DNA of 16,664 bases, from NCBI GenBank assembly GCA_002392705.1, contig DGHP01000170.1:6191-22854 (forward strand), read 5' to 3'. Shown here one piece after another: positions 1-6,204 of the stretch. The notes under the pieces are model-generated. The model had not been told where the DNA came from, ran no database searches, and was given only the letters and a program-made list of their open reading frames with translations. How positions within the stretch are numbered: the stretch's first letter is position 1; each line of letters begins with the position of its first letter. This stretch comes from Lachnospiraceae bacterium UBA3845 (GTDB taxonomy: Bacteria > Bacillota > Clostridia > Lachnospirales > Lachnospiraceae). The position numbers and the translations under genes were made by a program.

Positions 1-255
1 CCGCCGGCGATTGAGATATTCACCTGCTCGGAGAGGGAATCGCTCTGTGCGTTCCATGTAATGGGTTTCTGGTTCATCCTTTTTCTGACAAGCTTCCTGC
101 TTTTTGATCCGCTCAACGAAGCCTTCGGGCTGGAGGAAGCGATCCTGAATGCCTTTCCCGACCAGGCACCTTATTATGAGACAGATGCCCAGTGGGCTGA
201 GCGCAGGCGCGCGGAGGACGCGGAAGAAAGAGCCCTTAAGAACTCCGGGTCATGA
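1..255 (+). CDS. C-terminal end of an unidentified membrane protein (partial)
   Basis: The frame is open from the first base to a TGA at 253-255, so this is the 3' end of a gene that begins outside the window (84 residues visible). A hydrophobic stretch, beginning HVMGFWFILFLTSFLLF at about residues 20-36, looks like one transmembrane helix. It is followed by a charged tail rich in Glu, Arg and Ala (DAQWAERRRAEDAEERALK) that would be cytoplasmic or form a short helix. I do not recognise the family. An ATG lies at base 61, but the frame continues upstream of it and the hydrophobic segment begins right there, so it is probably internal. The stop overlaps the end of the convergent acetyltransferase gene by 6 bp. 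The frame could be non-coding, but the membrane-helix-plus-charged-tail pattern argues for a real gene. Confidence 0.5.
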   Translation, partial: PPAIEIFTCSERESLCAFHVMGFWFILFLTSFLLFDPLNEAFGLEEAILNAFPDQAPYYETDAQWAERRRAEDAEERALKNSGS

Positions 256-858
256 CTGCTGCAGCCTGAGCACCTGTGCCGTTCCGTTATACCGCAGAGA
301 ACCGTACATCCGGCGGTAGGCAAAGTCCGTCAGCTGCCAGGCCGTCTCTCTGTTTATCTTTTTTCCGGATTCCGGCATTATAAGAATATCGAAATCAACG
401 CCGAACAGGCTCGTCGATACGCCGCTTCTGCAGGCACCCGCGCGTTCGTAAAAGCAAACGCGCCTCTTCCGGATCTCCCTTTCCTCATCGTCGAGCCCGG
501 CCATAATCTTCTCGGTTTCGATCAGGATGCAGGAAAGGGACAGCCGGTCCGGCGAAAGCCTTCTCAGAATCTCTGATCCCAGGCCCTGCCCCCGTCTGTC
601 GGAAAGCACCGCAAAATAGTCGAGTAGTCCGATCCTGGATTCCCCCAGCCTGTAATATGCAAGAAAAGCATAGCCGGCCAGTTCATCTCCGGTCCAGGCC
701 CCATAACAGCTGTACTCCCCTTTCTGCATCGCGCTGCGGATTCTTGAAAAAGGCTTTCTTTCACTGCGGGGAAAATCCTTTCTGAGATGATTCACATAGA
801 TCTCTCTCGCCTCTGCGAAAGTCAGCTCCCTGATCTGTATCCTGTCCTGTATCTTCAT
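250..858 (-). CDS. GNAT-family N-acetyltransferase
   Basis: This 202-residue protein is expected to transfer an acetyl group from acetyl-CoA to an amine; the substrate is unknown. The best evidence is the GNAT core: a beta strand LLDYFAVLSDRRG followed by the acetyl-CoA pyrophosphate loop RRGQGLGSEIL (about residues 88-98), matching the family's R/Q-x-x-G-x-G/A signature. Upstream, the stretch CYGAWTGDELAGYAFLAY matches the family's beta2-beta3 hairpin, and CFYERAGA near residue 136 resembles the usual 'FYEKxGF' strand. The C-terminal ~50 residues extend past the minimal fold. The ATG at 858 has an AGGAG 10 nt upstream and a promoter close by, so it is transcribed on its own rather than with the catabolic genes, from which a terminator separates it. 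Its stop at 250-252 lies inside the end of the convergent gene. Confidence 0.8.
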   Translation of the reverse strand: MKIQDRIQIRELTFAEAREIYVNHLRKDFPRSERKPFSRIRSAMQKGEYSCYGAWTGDELAGYAFLAYYRLGESRIGLLDYFAVLSDRRGQGLGSEILRRLSPDRLSLSCILIETEKIMAGLDDEEREIRKRRVCFYERAGACRSGVSTSLFGVDFDILIMPESGKKINRETAWQLTDFAYRRMYGSLRYNGTAQVLRLQQS

Positions 859-899
859 CCTGTCGTCACTCCTAAAGTCGTTTTTCCAGCCTGTTCTGT

Positions 900-908
900 A
901 TTATAACA
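900..908 (-). promoter_or_regulatory. Extended -10 promoter of the acetyltransferase gene
   Basis: On the minus strand this reads TGTTATAAT, a perfect extended -10 (TGn-TATAAT). No good -35 box is seen 16-18 bp upstream, which is usual for extended -10 promoters. Transcription would start near 893, giving a leader of about 35 nt that holds the AGGAG site. Confidence 0.55.
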
Positions 909-990
909 CCAAAGAATCATGAATGCTCCCTGACATTTCAGACCTCTTCCTTCGGCAAGAAAAAACGTCAGCTGCTCAGCGGCCGGGCAA

Positions 991-1024
991 ACAAAAATGC
1001 CGCCCGCGCAATGACGCGGACGGC
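991..1024 (-). terminator. Rho-independent terminator of the catabolic operon
   Basis: Read on the minus strand, a 10-bp GC-rich stem (GCCGTCCGCG with CGCGGGCGGC, one mismatch) encloses the loop TCATTG and is followed directly by ATTTTTGTTT. It begins 13 bp after the stop of the YhcH-family gene and so marks the end of the transporter/catabolic transcript. Confidence 0.88.
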
Positions 1025-1037
1025 ACCGTAACTCTGA

Positions 1038-1484
1038 TCAGGCGATCGGAAGCTTCATGACGACCTTCTTGTAATGGGCGTGGGTATCCAGTTCCCTGCA
1101 TGCCTTGTGGGCATCGTTCGGGAAGGCCGCCCAGACCATCTTTTCTTTGATGACATTGCACTGGGCCGGCTCGCCGGAATACATGATCTTGTCTTTTGCC
1201 TCATCATAGGGCACCGACACCGCAAGAAGAGAAGTGTCCGCCCAGGCGACAAGCTCCTGCCCTTTCAGGATAATCTGAACGTCGATGTATTTCCTGTGCG
1301 CTTCGAAGTCCCCGTCCGCAACCGCTTTGGTTTCTCCTTCCTGCACCATGAAATATCCGCCCTCAAACTCATAGCGTCCGACAGCGGGATCCTCCCCCAG
1401 AGCTTCCACAGCCCTGAGCCCCGCTTCAACGCCGGGAAGAATCGGCCGGTAGGTCCCGATATTCTCAAGATAATCAATAATCAT
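1038..1484 (-). CDS. YhcH/YjgK/YiaL family protein (possible sugar-acid anomerase)
   Basis: A 148-residue member of the YhcH/YjgK/YiaL (DUF386, cupin-like) family. Recognisable are the N-terminal MIIDYLENIGTY, the central block EAHRKYIDVQIILKGQE (residues 61-77), FPNDAHKAC (121-129) and the closing KKVVMKLPI. His63 and His126 are candidate metal or active-site residues. E. coli members lie in sialic acid operons, where NanQ has been described as a sialate anomerase, and beside EbgA (EbgC). Its place as the last gene after the TRAP permease suggests it handles a cyclic form of the imported sugar acid; that is inference. The ATG at 1484 follows GGAAGGAG by 6 nt. The gap to the permease gene upstream is 128 bp and holds a tandem duplication and a possible hairpin over the ribosome binding site. 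Confidence 0.88.
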   Translation of the reverse strand: MIIDYLENIGTYRPILPGVEAGLRAVEALGEDPAVGRYEFEGGYFMVQEGETKAVADGDFEAHRKYIDVQIILKGQELVAWADTSLLAVSVPYDEAKDKIMYSGEPAQCNVIKEKMVWAAFPNDAHKACRELDTHAHYKKVVMKLPIA

Positions 1485-1521
1485 TCAACGCTCCTTCCAG
1501 GAAGGTCAGGCCTTCCTTTTT
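1485..1521 (-). promoter_or_regulatory. Shine-Dalgarno of the YhcH gene with adjacent competing hairpin
   Basis: The RNA upstream of the start contains GGAAGG, then CCTTCC, then the Shine-Dalgarno GGAAGGAG. The first two form a stem of up to 7 bp (1499-1517) with a 5-nt loop. The CCTTCC could instead pair partly with the ribosome binding site. This might tune translation of this gene relative to the permease; the role is inferred. Confidence 0.25.
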
Positions 1522-1630
1522 GGGCGGCAGCTGTCCATCAGCATGCGCGCCGTTCTCAAAGTCGGCTGTCTTCTCAGGCAGACTGCGCGCTTTTCCCGGG
1601 TCAGCTGTCTTCTCAGGCAGGCTGCGCGCT
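1522..1630. repeat. 39-bp tandem duplication at the 3' end of the TRAP permease gene
   Basis: Bases 1561-1591 and 1600-1630 are near-identical 31-bp copies (two differences) spaced 39 bp apart. A more decayed third copy, with indels, can be seen at about 1524-1550. The 1600-1630 copy contains the permease stop codon (1613-1615) and its last codons, so the duplication copied the gene's tail into the spacer before the YhcH gene. Confidence 0.75.
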
Positions 1631-3601
1631 GCTGTTTTTCATCTTTCCGGTCAGGAAGCAGTATGCGATCAGGACGATTCCGGCGATGATGCCGATGGTA
1701 TCCGTGATCCCGCTCGGCAGAATGAACAGAAGCGCCACCACAAGGAAGGCGATGCGCTCAAAGACCATCAGATCCTTAAACATGTAAGCGGATACCGCGG
1801 CCGCGATGCAGAGGGTAGCCAAGAACAGCATGGCCGCCGCGATCACGATCTCCTGCGTCGATCCTTCAAGCAGAAGGGCCGGACGGTAAACAAACATGAA
1901 CGGAGCGATAAAGGCAACCGTAGCGAAGGAGAAGGCCTTCCAGCCTGTCTTCCAGGCATTTGCCCCGGCGATTCCGGCAGCCGTATACGAAGCGAGGCAT
2001 ACCGGCGGCGTGATCTGCGCGATAACGCCGAAGTAGAAGATGAACATATTTCCTACCAGAGCCACATTGACTGTCTCCGGCATGGAAAGGTTCAGAAGGC
2101 TGGTGATCGCGGAGATAAACAGGGTATTCGCGATCAGGTAAGCCGCTACGGTCGGAAGGGCCATGCCCAGAAGGATGCAGCCGAGGGCGGCGATCAGAAG
2201 AGCCAGGAACAGGGAATTGTTACCGGTCTTGTCGATCAGCTTCGCGATCTTGACCGCGATGCCGGAACGCACCACGATACCGATCATGATACCGCAGGCT
2301 GCCGTCGGGATGGCGATATTTGCTGCCTGACGGATACCATCCATCAGGGTATAGACGAACTTCTTCGGGGACATCCTTGTGTCTTTGGAAATCATGCTGA
2401 TCGCGATCGAAACAACCGTGCAGATCAGGGCAGAACGCGGAATGGAGGTACCGCGGATGATCAGGATGACCAGAAGGACGATCGGGAACAGGCGGTAAAC
2501 ACGCGGAAGCACCGGATTGGTGTCTGCTGCGACGCCGCTCACGTGGCCGATTCTTCTCTTTCTTGCGATCAGATGAACCAGAATATAGGCGGATCCGAAA
2601 TAGGCGATCGCCGGGATCACGGCCGAAGCCGCGATACGGATATACTGAAGTCCGATCATCTCAGCCATGATGAAAGCGCCGGCTCCCATGATCGGCGGCA
2701 TGATCTGTCCGCCGGTGGAGGCTACGGACTCGATGGCGCCGGCTTCCTCCGGAGCATATCCGGTTTTCTTCATCAGCGGGATGGTGAAAACACCGGTACT
2801 GGATACATTGGCAACTGCGGAACCGGAGATCATACCCATCAGGCCGGAAGAAAGGACTGCCGCCTTGGCGGGACCGCCGACCGTCTTGTTGGAAAGCTTA
2901 AGGCCTGCGTCAATCAGTACTGCTCCGCCGCCGCAGTTGGCGAAGAAGGAACCGAAGAGCAGGAAGTAGAACAGGGTATTGAGGGAGGTGCCCAGAGGCG
3001 ATCCGAATATCCCGTTGGTTCCCAGCATCAGGGTCTCGCAGAAGCGGTCAAAGGAGATTCCCTGGTAATGCATGATTCCGGGAATAAACTGTCCGAACCA
3101 GGCATAGGCCATGAAAAACAGGATTACGCCGAACAGGGCCATGCTGACCACGCGGCGCACCGCCTCCAGGATCGTGATCATCAGGCAGACTGCCACGATG
3201 ATCTCGTGGGTCGTTACAGGTGATACGGAATACATGCGGTTGTTCAGATATTCCGCATGTGTTACGAAATACTGCAGAACCACGCTGACCATCACGATCA
3301 GGGCTGCGTCCACGATCCACAGCCAGTTTTTCTTATACTTGTCCGCCAGCGGATTCATCAGAAATACCACGTACAGGGCAAGACACAGATGAAGCGGCAG
3401 CTGGAACCAGGGTTCAAAAGGCCTGTAAAGCTTGATCCTCAGCTGGAACACAAGCCAGAACACGGAAATCGCGGCCAGAAGATAGAATCTCCATTTCGGC
3501 ATCGACCGTATCATTCTGGCAATTTTGGAATCCTCGTCCTCTTCGTTGGCCAGTCTCTGGGCAAGTTCGTCCAGATTGCCAGCCTGTTTTTTCTTTGCCA
3601 T
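1613..3601 (-). CDS. TRAP transporter fused permease (DctQ-DctM type, TAXI group)
   Basis: A 662-residue inner-membrane permease in which the small (DctQ-like) and large (DctM-like) TRAP subunits are one chain, as is usual for TAXI-type TRAP systems. A charged 30-residue N-terminus is followed by about four helices (roughly residues 37-160) and then the large subunit. Conserved blocks include the PLGTSLNTLFYFLLFGSFF region, the segment ASTGGQIMPPIMGAGAFIMAE (Gly-Gly-Gln-x-Met-Pro-Pro) and the later repeat-like GMALPTVAAYLIANTLF. It would couple solute uptake to Na+ or H+ movement, working with the receptor encoded just upstream. The ATG at 3601 has GGAGG 7 nt upstream. The last codons lie in a duplicated sequence. 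The substrate cannot be told from the permease; the neighbouring kinase and PdxA2 genes point to an acid sugar or hydroxy acid. Confidence 0.93.
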   Translation of the reverse strand: MAKKKQAGNLDELAQRLANEEDEDSKIARMIRSMPKWRFYLLAAISVFWLVFQLRIKLYRPFEPWFQLPLHLCLALYVVFLMNPLADKYKKNWLWIVDAALIVMVSVVLQYFVTHAEYLNNRMYSVSPVTTHEIIVAVCLMITILEAVRRVVSMALFGVILFFMAYAWFGQFIPGIMHYQGISFDRFCETLMLGTNGIFGSPLGTSLNTLFYFLLFGSFFANCGGGAVLIDAGLKLSNKTVGGPAKAAVLSSGLMGMISGSAVANVSSTGVFTIPLMKKTGYAPEEAGAIESVASTGGQIMPPIMGAGAFIMAEMIGLQYIRIAASAVIPAIAYFGSAYILVHLIARKRRIGHVSGVAADTNPVLPRVYRLFPIVLLVILIIRGTSIPRSALICTVVSIAISMISKDTRMSPKKFVYTLMDGIRQAANIAIPTAACGIMIGIVVRSGIAVKIAKLIDKTGNNSLFLALLIAALGCILLGMALPTVAAYLIANTLFISAITSLLNLSMPETVNVALVGNMFIFYFGVIAQITPPVCLASYTAAGIAGANAWKTGWKAFSFATVAFIAPFMFVYRPALLLEGSTQEIVIAAAMLFLATLCIAAAVSAYMFKDLMVFERIAFLVVALLFILPSGITDTIGIIAGIVLIAYCFLTGKMKNSSAQPA

Positions 3602-3837
3602 TGTTTTTCCTCCGATATGAACACGTCTGCACTGCTGCCGGACAGGTTTCTGCCTGCGCCGTGCGGATGCCCCCTCTGCGCCCGATGAATTCAGGCTGCG
3701 GAAGCTGCCGCACGCCGGCCCTTTTCGAAAAGACGCGGGCAGACAAATGGGCTGCCGCGCCGGAAAGTACTCTCATACCAGATATGCGGCACAGCAGCCC
3801 AGCTTATTCAATTACTTATGAAAGCTCTGTTTCTGCA
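3602..3837 (-). other. Structured spacer between receptor and permease genes
   Basis: No gene is seen in this 236-bp gap inside the transporter transcript. It contains several dyads: GGGCTGC at 3749-3755 with GCAGCCC at 3794-3800; a 12-bp palindrome CTTTTCGAAAAG at 3721-3732; and TGCGGAAGCTGCCGCA at 3697-3712. None is followed by a U-tract on the minus strand. They could be processing or mRNA-stabilising hairpins that let the receptor be made in excess over the permease; this is inference. Confidence 0.35.
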
Positions 3838-4872
3838 TCATTCCTTGATGTAGCCGGCTTCCTTGTAATATCTCTCAGCGCCCGGATGAAGCTCAAGGCC
3901 TGCGATCTTCTCCGGCTCCCAGCAGGTTTCCGGATCCCAGCCGGACAGAGAAGCGAACTGCTCTACCAGATAGTCACGGTTCTCGTTCAGGATCTTGGTG
4001 ACCATGTATACGGTATCCTCATCAAGCTCGGTGTTCGCGAACAGGCAGTCCGGAGATCCCGGAAGATGAAGCTCTTCGGTCTGGCCGCTGAAGGAATTGG
4101 CCGGGATGGTGATCAGGTCAAAGCCCAGGGTATCCTGGAACCACTGGCACATCTCATCGCTCCACTGAAGGAAGGTAACATCAACTGTGGAAGCGATCTG
4201 AGCCATGGTGGAGGAAGCGGAAGAGGTGTGGTCGATGTAGAAATCGATCTGGCCGTCCGCAAGAGCGTCAGCGTTCTGGTCTCCGCCCTGGTTGGTGATG
4301 GAGCCGCCCCAGCTCTCAAGATCTTCTTCGGTTACGCCGAAATACTCAAGAATACGATAAGCGCCTTCTGCGTCCATGGAGCCCTTCGCAGAGCAGCCGA
4401 TTCTCAGCGGAAGCTTCTGCTCGAAGATCTCTTCCAGAGAGGAAACGCCGTACTTCTCAAGGAACTTGTTGGAGATGCAGTTGATATAGCAGACCTGGGT
4501 CAGGCCGCCGATCACTGCCGCATAGCCGTCTGTCGGCGGATTGCCGAGGGTTCCTTCTTCCATGGCCCACTTTGCCGGAGCCGCGTTCGCGAAGGAAAGG
4601 TCAACGTTATTTGCCTTGAAGATATAGGGAGCGCCCATGCCGCCCGGATAAGACGGGTCTACATTGACAGTGCCGAAACCGTTGTTCTCGAGAACCTTGC
4701 TCATCTCAACGATTATGTTATAAGTACCGGAACCTACAGCGTCAGACCAGAAATTCAGCTCGACTCCGCTCACATCCGGTGTCTCTTCCGCCATAGCCAC
4801 AGAGCTCATGCCTGCAACCATGGAAGCTGCCAGAACAACCGCTGCAACTTTTTTCATCAAACTCTTTTTCAT
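3838..4872 (-). CDS. TAXI-family TRAP transporter solute-binding protein
   Basis: This 344-residue extracytoplasmic receptor captures the substrate and delivers it to the fused permease encoded downstream. The N-terminus (MKKSLMKKVAAVVLAAS...) has a basic start, a hydrophobic core and a signal peptidase I-like site VAMA/EE near residue 28. There is no lipobox cysteine. The mature part has TAXI features: LNFWSDAVGSGTYNIIVEMSKVL with its GSGTY loop near the start, DPSYPGGMGAPYIFKANNVDLSFAN, the LRIGCSAKGS segment, and a C-terminal LHPGAERYYKEAGYI that is typical of the family. The ATG at 4872 is chosen over one at 4935 because AAGGAGG lies just upstream and the signal peptide starts there. The gene has its own promoter, separated from the aldolase gene by 302 bp. 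Confidence 0.92.
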   Translation of the reverse strand: MKKSLMKKVAAVVLAASMVAGMSSVAMAEETPDVSGVELNFWSDAVGSGTYNIIVEMSKVLENNGFGTVNVDPSYPGGMGAPYIFKANNVDLSFANAAPAKWAMEEGTLGNPPTDGYAAVIGGLTQVCYINCISNKFLEKYGVSSLEEIFEQKLPLRIGCSAKGSMDAEGAYRILEYFGVTEEDLESWGGSITNQGGDQNADALADGQIDFYIDHTSSASSTMAQIASTVDVTFLQWSDEMCQWFQDTLGFDLITIPANSFSGQTEELHLPGSPDCLFANTELDEDTVYMVTKILNENRDYLVEQFASLSGWDPETCWEPEKIAGLELHPGAERYYKEAGYIKE

Positions 4873-4929
4873 AACATCCTCCTTGCAAATTAGACTTTGC
4901 TCCATGCTGGATAAAATCCGGCAAAGTAG

Positions 4930-4942
4930 TTTCAAATTGAAA
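4930..4942. promoter_or_regulatory. Palindrome in the leader of the receptor gene
   Basis: TTTCAAATTGAAA is a perfect 6-bp inverted repeat around one central base. It lies just downstream of the likely transcription start of the receptor gene, a position that suits a repressor operator. No protein is assigned. Confidence 0.3.
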
Positions 4943-4964
4943 TCATTTTGCCTTCATTATCTGT

Positions 4965-4992
4965 ATTATATCAGATGCCGTCCAGCTTACAA
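4965..4992 (-). promoter_or_regulatory. Internal promoter for the TRAP transporter genes
   Basis: On the minus strand a perfect -10 TATAAT (4965-4970) is preceded by TGA, forming an extended -10. TTGTAA (4987-4992) lies 16 bp upstream as a partial -35. The start would fall near 4958, leaving a leader of about 86 nt. A second TATAAT on the same strand at 5126-5131 has no matching -35. Confidence 0.65.
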
Positions 4993-5174
4993 TCATTTCG
5001 CCCGGGATTTTTTGTACTATTTTGAAACATTCGTTGTGGTCAATCTGTATCCCGTGCTGCAGAACGCCGTGAATCGCGCTGCGGCGATAAAAGAGCATTC
5101 CTGCATAAAATACATTCCTGTGCAGATTATATTTTACCGGAAACAATGCAGCTTCCCGGCCGCCGGACCCGCGC

Positions 5175-6074
5175 TCAGTCAAGACCCTTTGCTTTATTCT
5201 CTTCCAGCACCTTCTTCAGGGCTGCCAGGCCTTCTTCTGAAAGCTGGTTGAAGGGAGCCCTGCAGGGACCTACCGGATAGCCGAGCAGGTTTGCCGCCAT
5301 CTTGATGATTGTATTCGGATTTCCGAACTTCAGCACGTCGCCGAAGGACTGGACGCTGTCCTGGTAACGCCGGGCAGCCTCGAGATCGCCCGCGATGAAG
5401 CTGTTGTAGATACACGCCATGGTGTGCGGATACACGTTCGCACGGCCGGCGATGCCGCCTTTGCCGCCCGCCGTCAGGCATTTCAGGATCAGGCCGTCAT
5501 TTCCTGCCAGAACTGCAAAGTCCTTATCCTTCGTCAGGTCGATGTAGGCCTTCAGGTTGTCAAAATTGCCGGAGGAATCCTTGGCGCCGACGATATTGTC
5601 GATCTCCGCAAGGCGCGCCACGGTTTCCGGTTCCAGCGCATTGCCTGTCCGCATCGGGATATTGTAGAGCACGATCGGAAGGTCGACCGCCTTCGCCACT
5701 GTCTCATAATGGGTATAAAGCTCCGCCTGGCTTGCCTTCGCGAAGGAAGGGGTGATAATGCTCAGGACGTCCGCTCCGGCCGCCTCAGCCATTTTGCTCT
5801 GTTCAATCGTCTCTTTTGTGGAGATGCAGCCGGTTCCGGCGTAGACCGGGATGCGGCCCTTCACCTGGTCGATGACCGTCTTCAGCACAAGTTCTTTTTC
5901 TTTTCCGTTCAGGATATAGCCTTCCCCGTTCGTGCCGAAGCAGAAAAGGGCATGGACCCCGTTCTTGATCTGGCGTTCCACCTGACGGCGCAGCTCATCG
6001 GTATTGATGCTCTCATCCTCATACATCGGCGTAACGATCGGCGGGATGATTCCCTTGATTTCTACTTTCTTCAT
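5175..6074 (-). CDS. DapA/NanA-family aldolase (class I, pyruvate-type), probably not DHDPS
   Basis: A 299-residue (beta/alpha)8 class I aldolase or lyase that forms a Schiff base on lysine. Visible are GTNGEG (47-52), the tyrosine of VLYNIPMRTGN (Tyr137) with the carboxylate-binding Arg142, and the Schiff-base lysine in VGAKDSSGNF (Lys165). Family members include dihydrodipicolinate synthase (DHDPS), N-acetylneuraminate lyase and KDG-type aldolases. The DHDPS proton-relay residue Tyr107 (in PYY) is replaced by Phe in TPSF (Phe111), and the usual GTTGE is GTNGE, so lysine synthesis is unlikely. Context favours cleavage of, or addition to, a 2-oxo acid in acid-sugar catabolism. The ATG at 6074 follows AAGGAG closely; an upstream in-frame start at 6248 would overlap the kinase gene and lacks this support. 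The gap to the kinase stop is 130 bp. Confidence 0.88.
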   Translation of the reverse strand: MKKVEIKGIIPPIVTPMYEDESINTDELRRQVERQIKNGVHALFCFGTNGEGYILNGKEKELVLKTVIDQVKGRIPVYAGTGCISTKETIEQSKMAEAAGADVLSIITPSFAKASQAELYTHYETVAKAVDLPIVLYNIPMRTGNALEPETVARLAEIDNIVGAKDSSGNFDNLKAYIDLTKDKDFAVLAGNDGLILKCLTAGGKGGIAGRANVYPHTMACIYNSFIAGDLEAARRYQDSVQSFGDVLKFGNPNTIIKMAANLLGYPVGPCRAPFNQLSEEGLAALKKVLEENKAKGLD

Positions 6075-6204
6075 AACTCTCCTTCCAAAACGTAATTCTG
6101 AACTCTGACCAGATGCCCCGGATGACGGTTCTGCAGCCAGGTCTGCTGCGCTGACGCTTACATCCCTGGCAAAAACGGGGGAACGCTGATCTGTCAGTGC
6201 TTCC

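Noticed and set aside
1499..1521. Hairpin plus T-run that looks like a plus-strand terminator
   Set aside because: No plus-strand gene ends upstream. The structure is better read on the minus strand, next to the YhcH ribosome binding site.
1520..3223. A 567-codon open frame on the plus strand
   Set aside because: It lies wholly opposite the TRAP permease gene, and its product is a low-complexity mix of Gly, Asp, Arg and His with no recognisable domain. The minus-strand frame has a ribosome binding site and clear membrane-protein motifs.
3595..4893. A 432-codon open frame on the plus strand
   Set aside because: It is antisense to the TAXI receptor gene, whose signal peptide, ribosome binding site and family motifs are clear.
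4873..4935. N-terminal extension of the TAXI receptor to an ATG at 4935
   Set aside because: It would place 21 residues before a complete signal peptide. AAGGAGG directly precedes the ATG at 4872.
6188..6201. GATCTGTCAGTGCT, also found at 11980-11993
   Set aside because: One shared 14-mer is about what chance allows in a window of this size, and the flanks are unrelated, so it is not evidence of an attachment site or element end.
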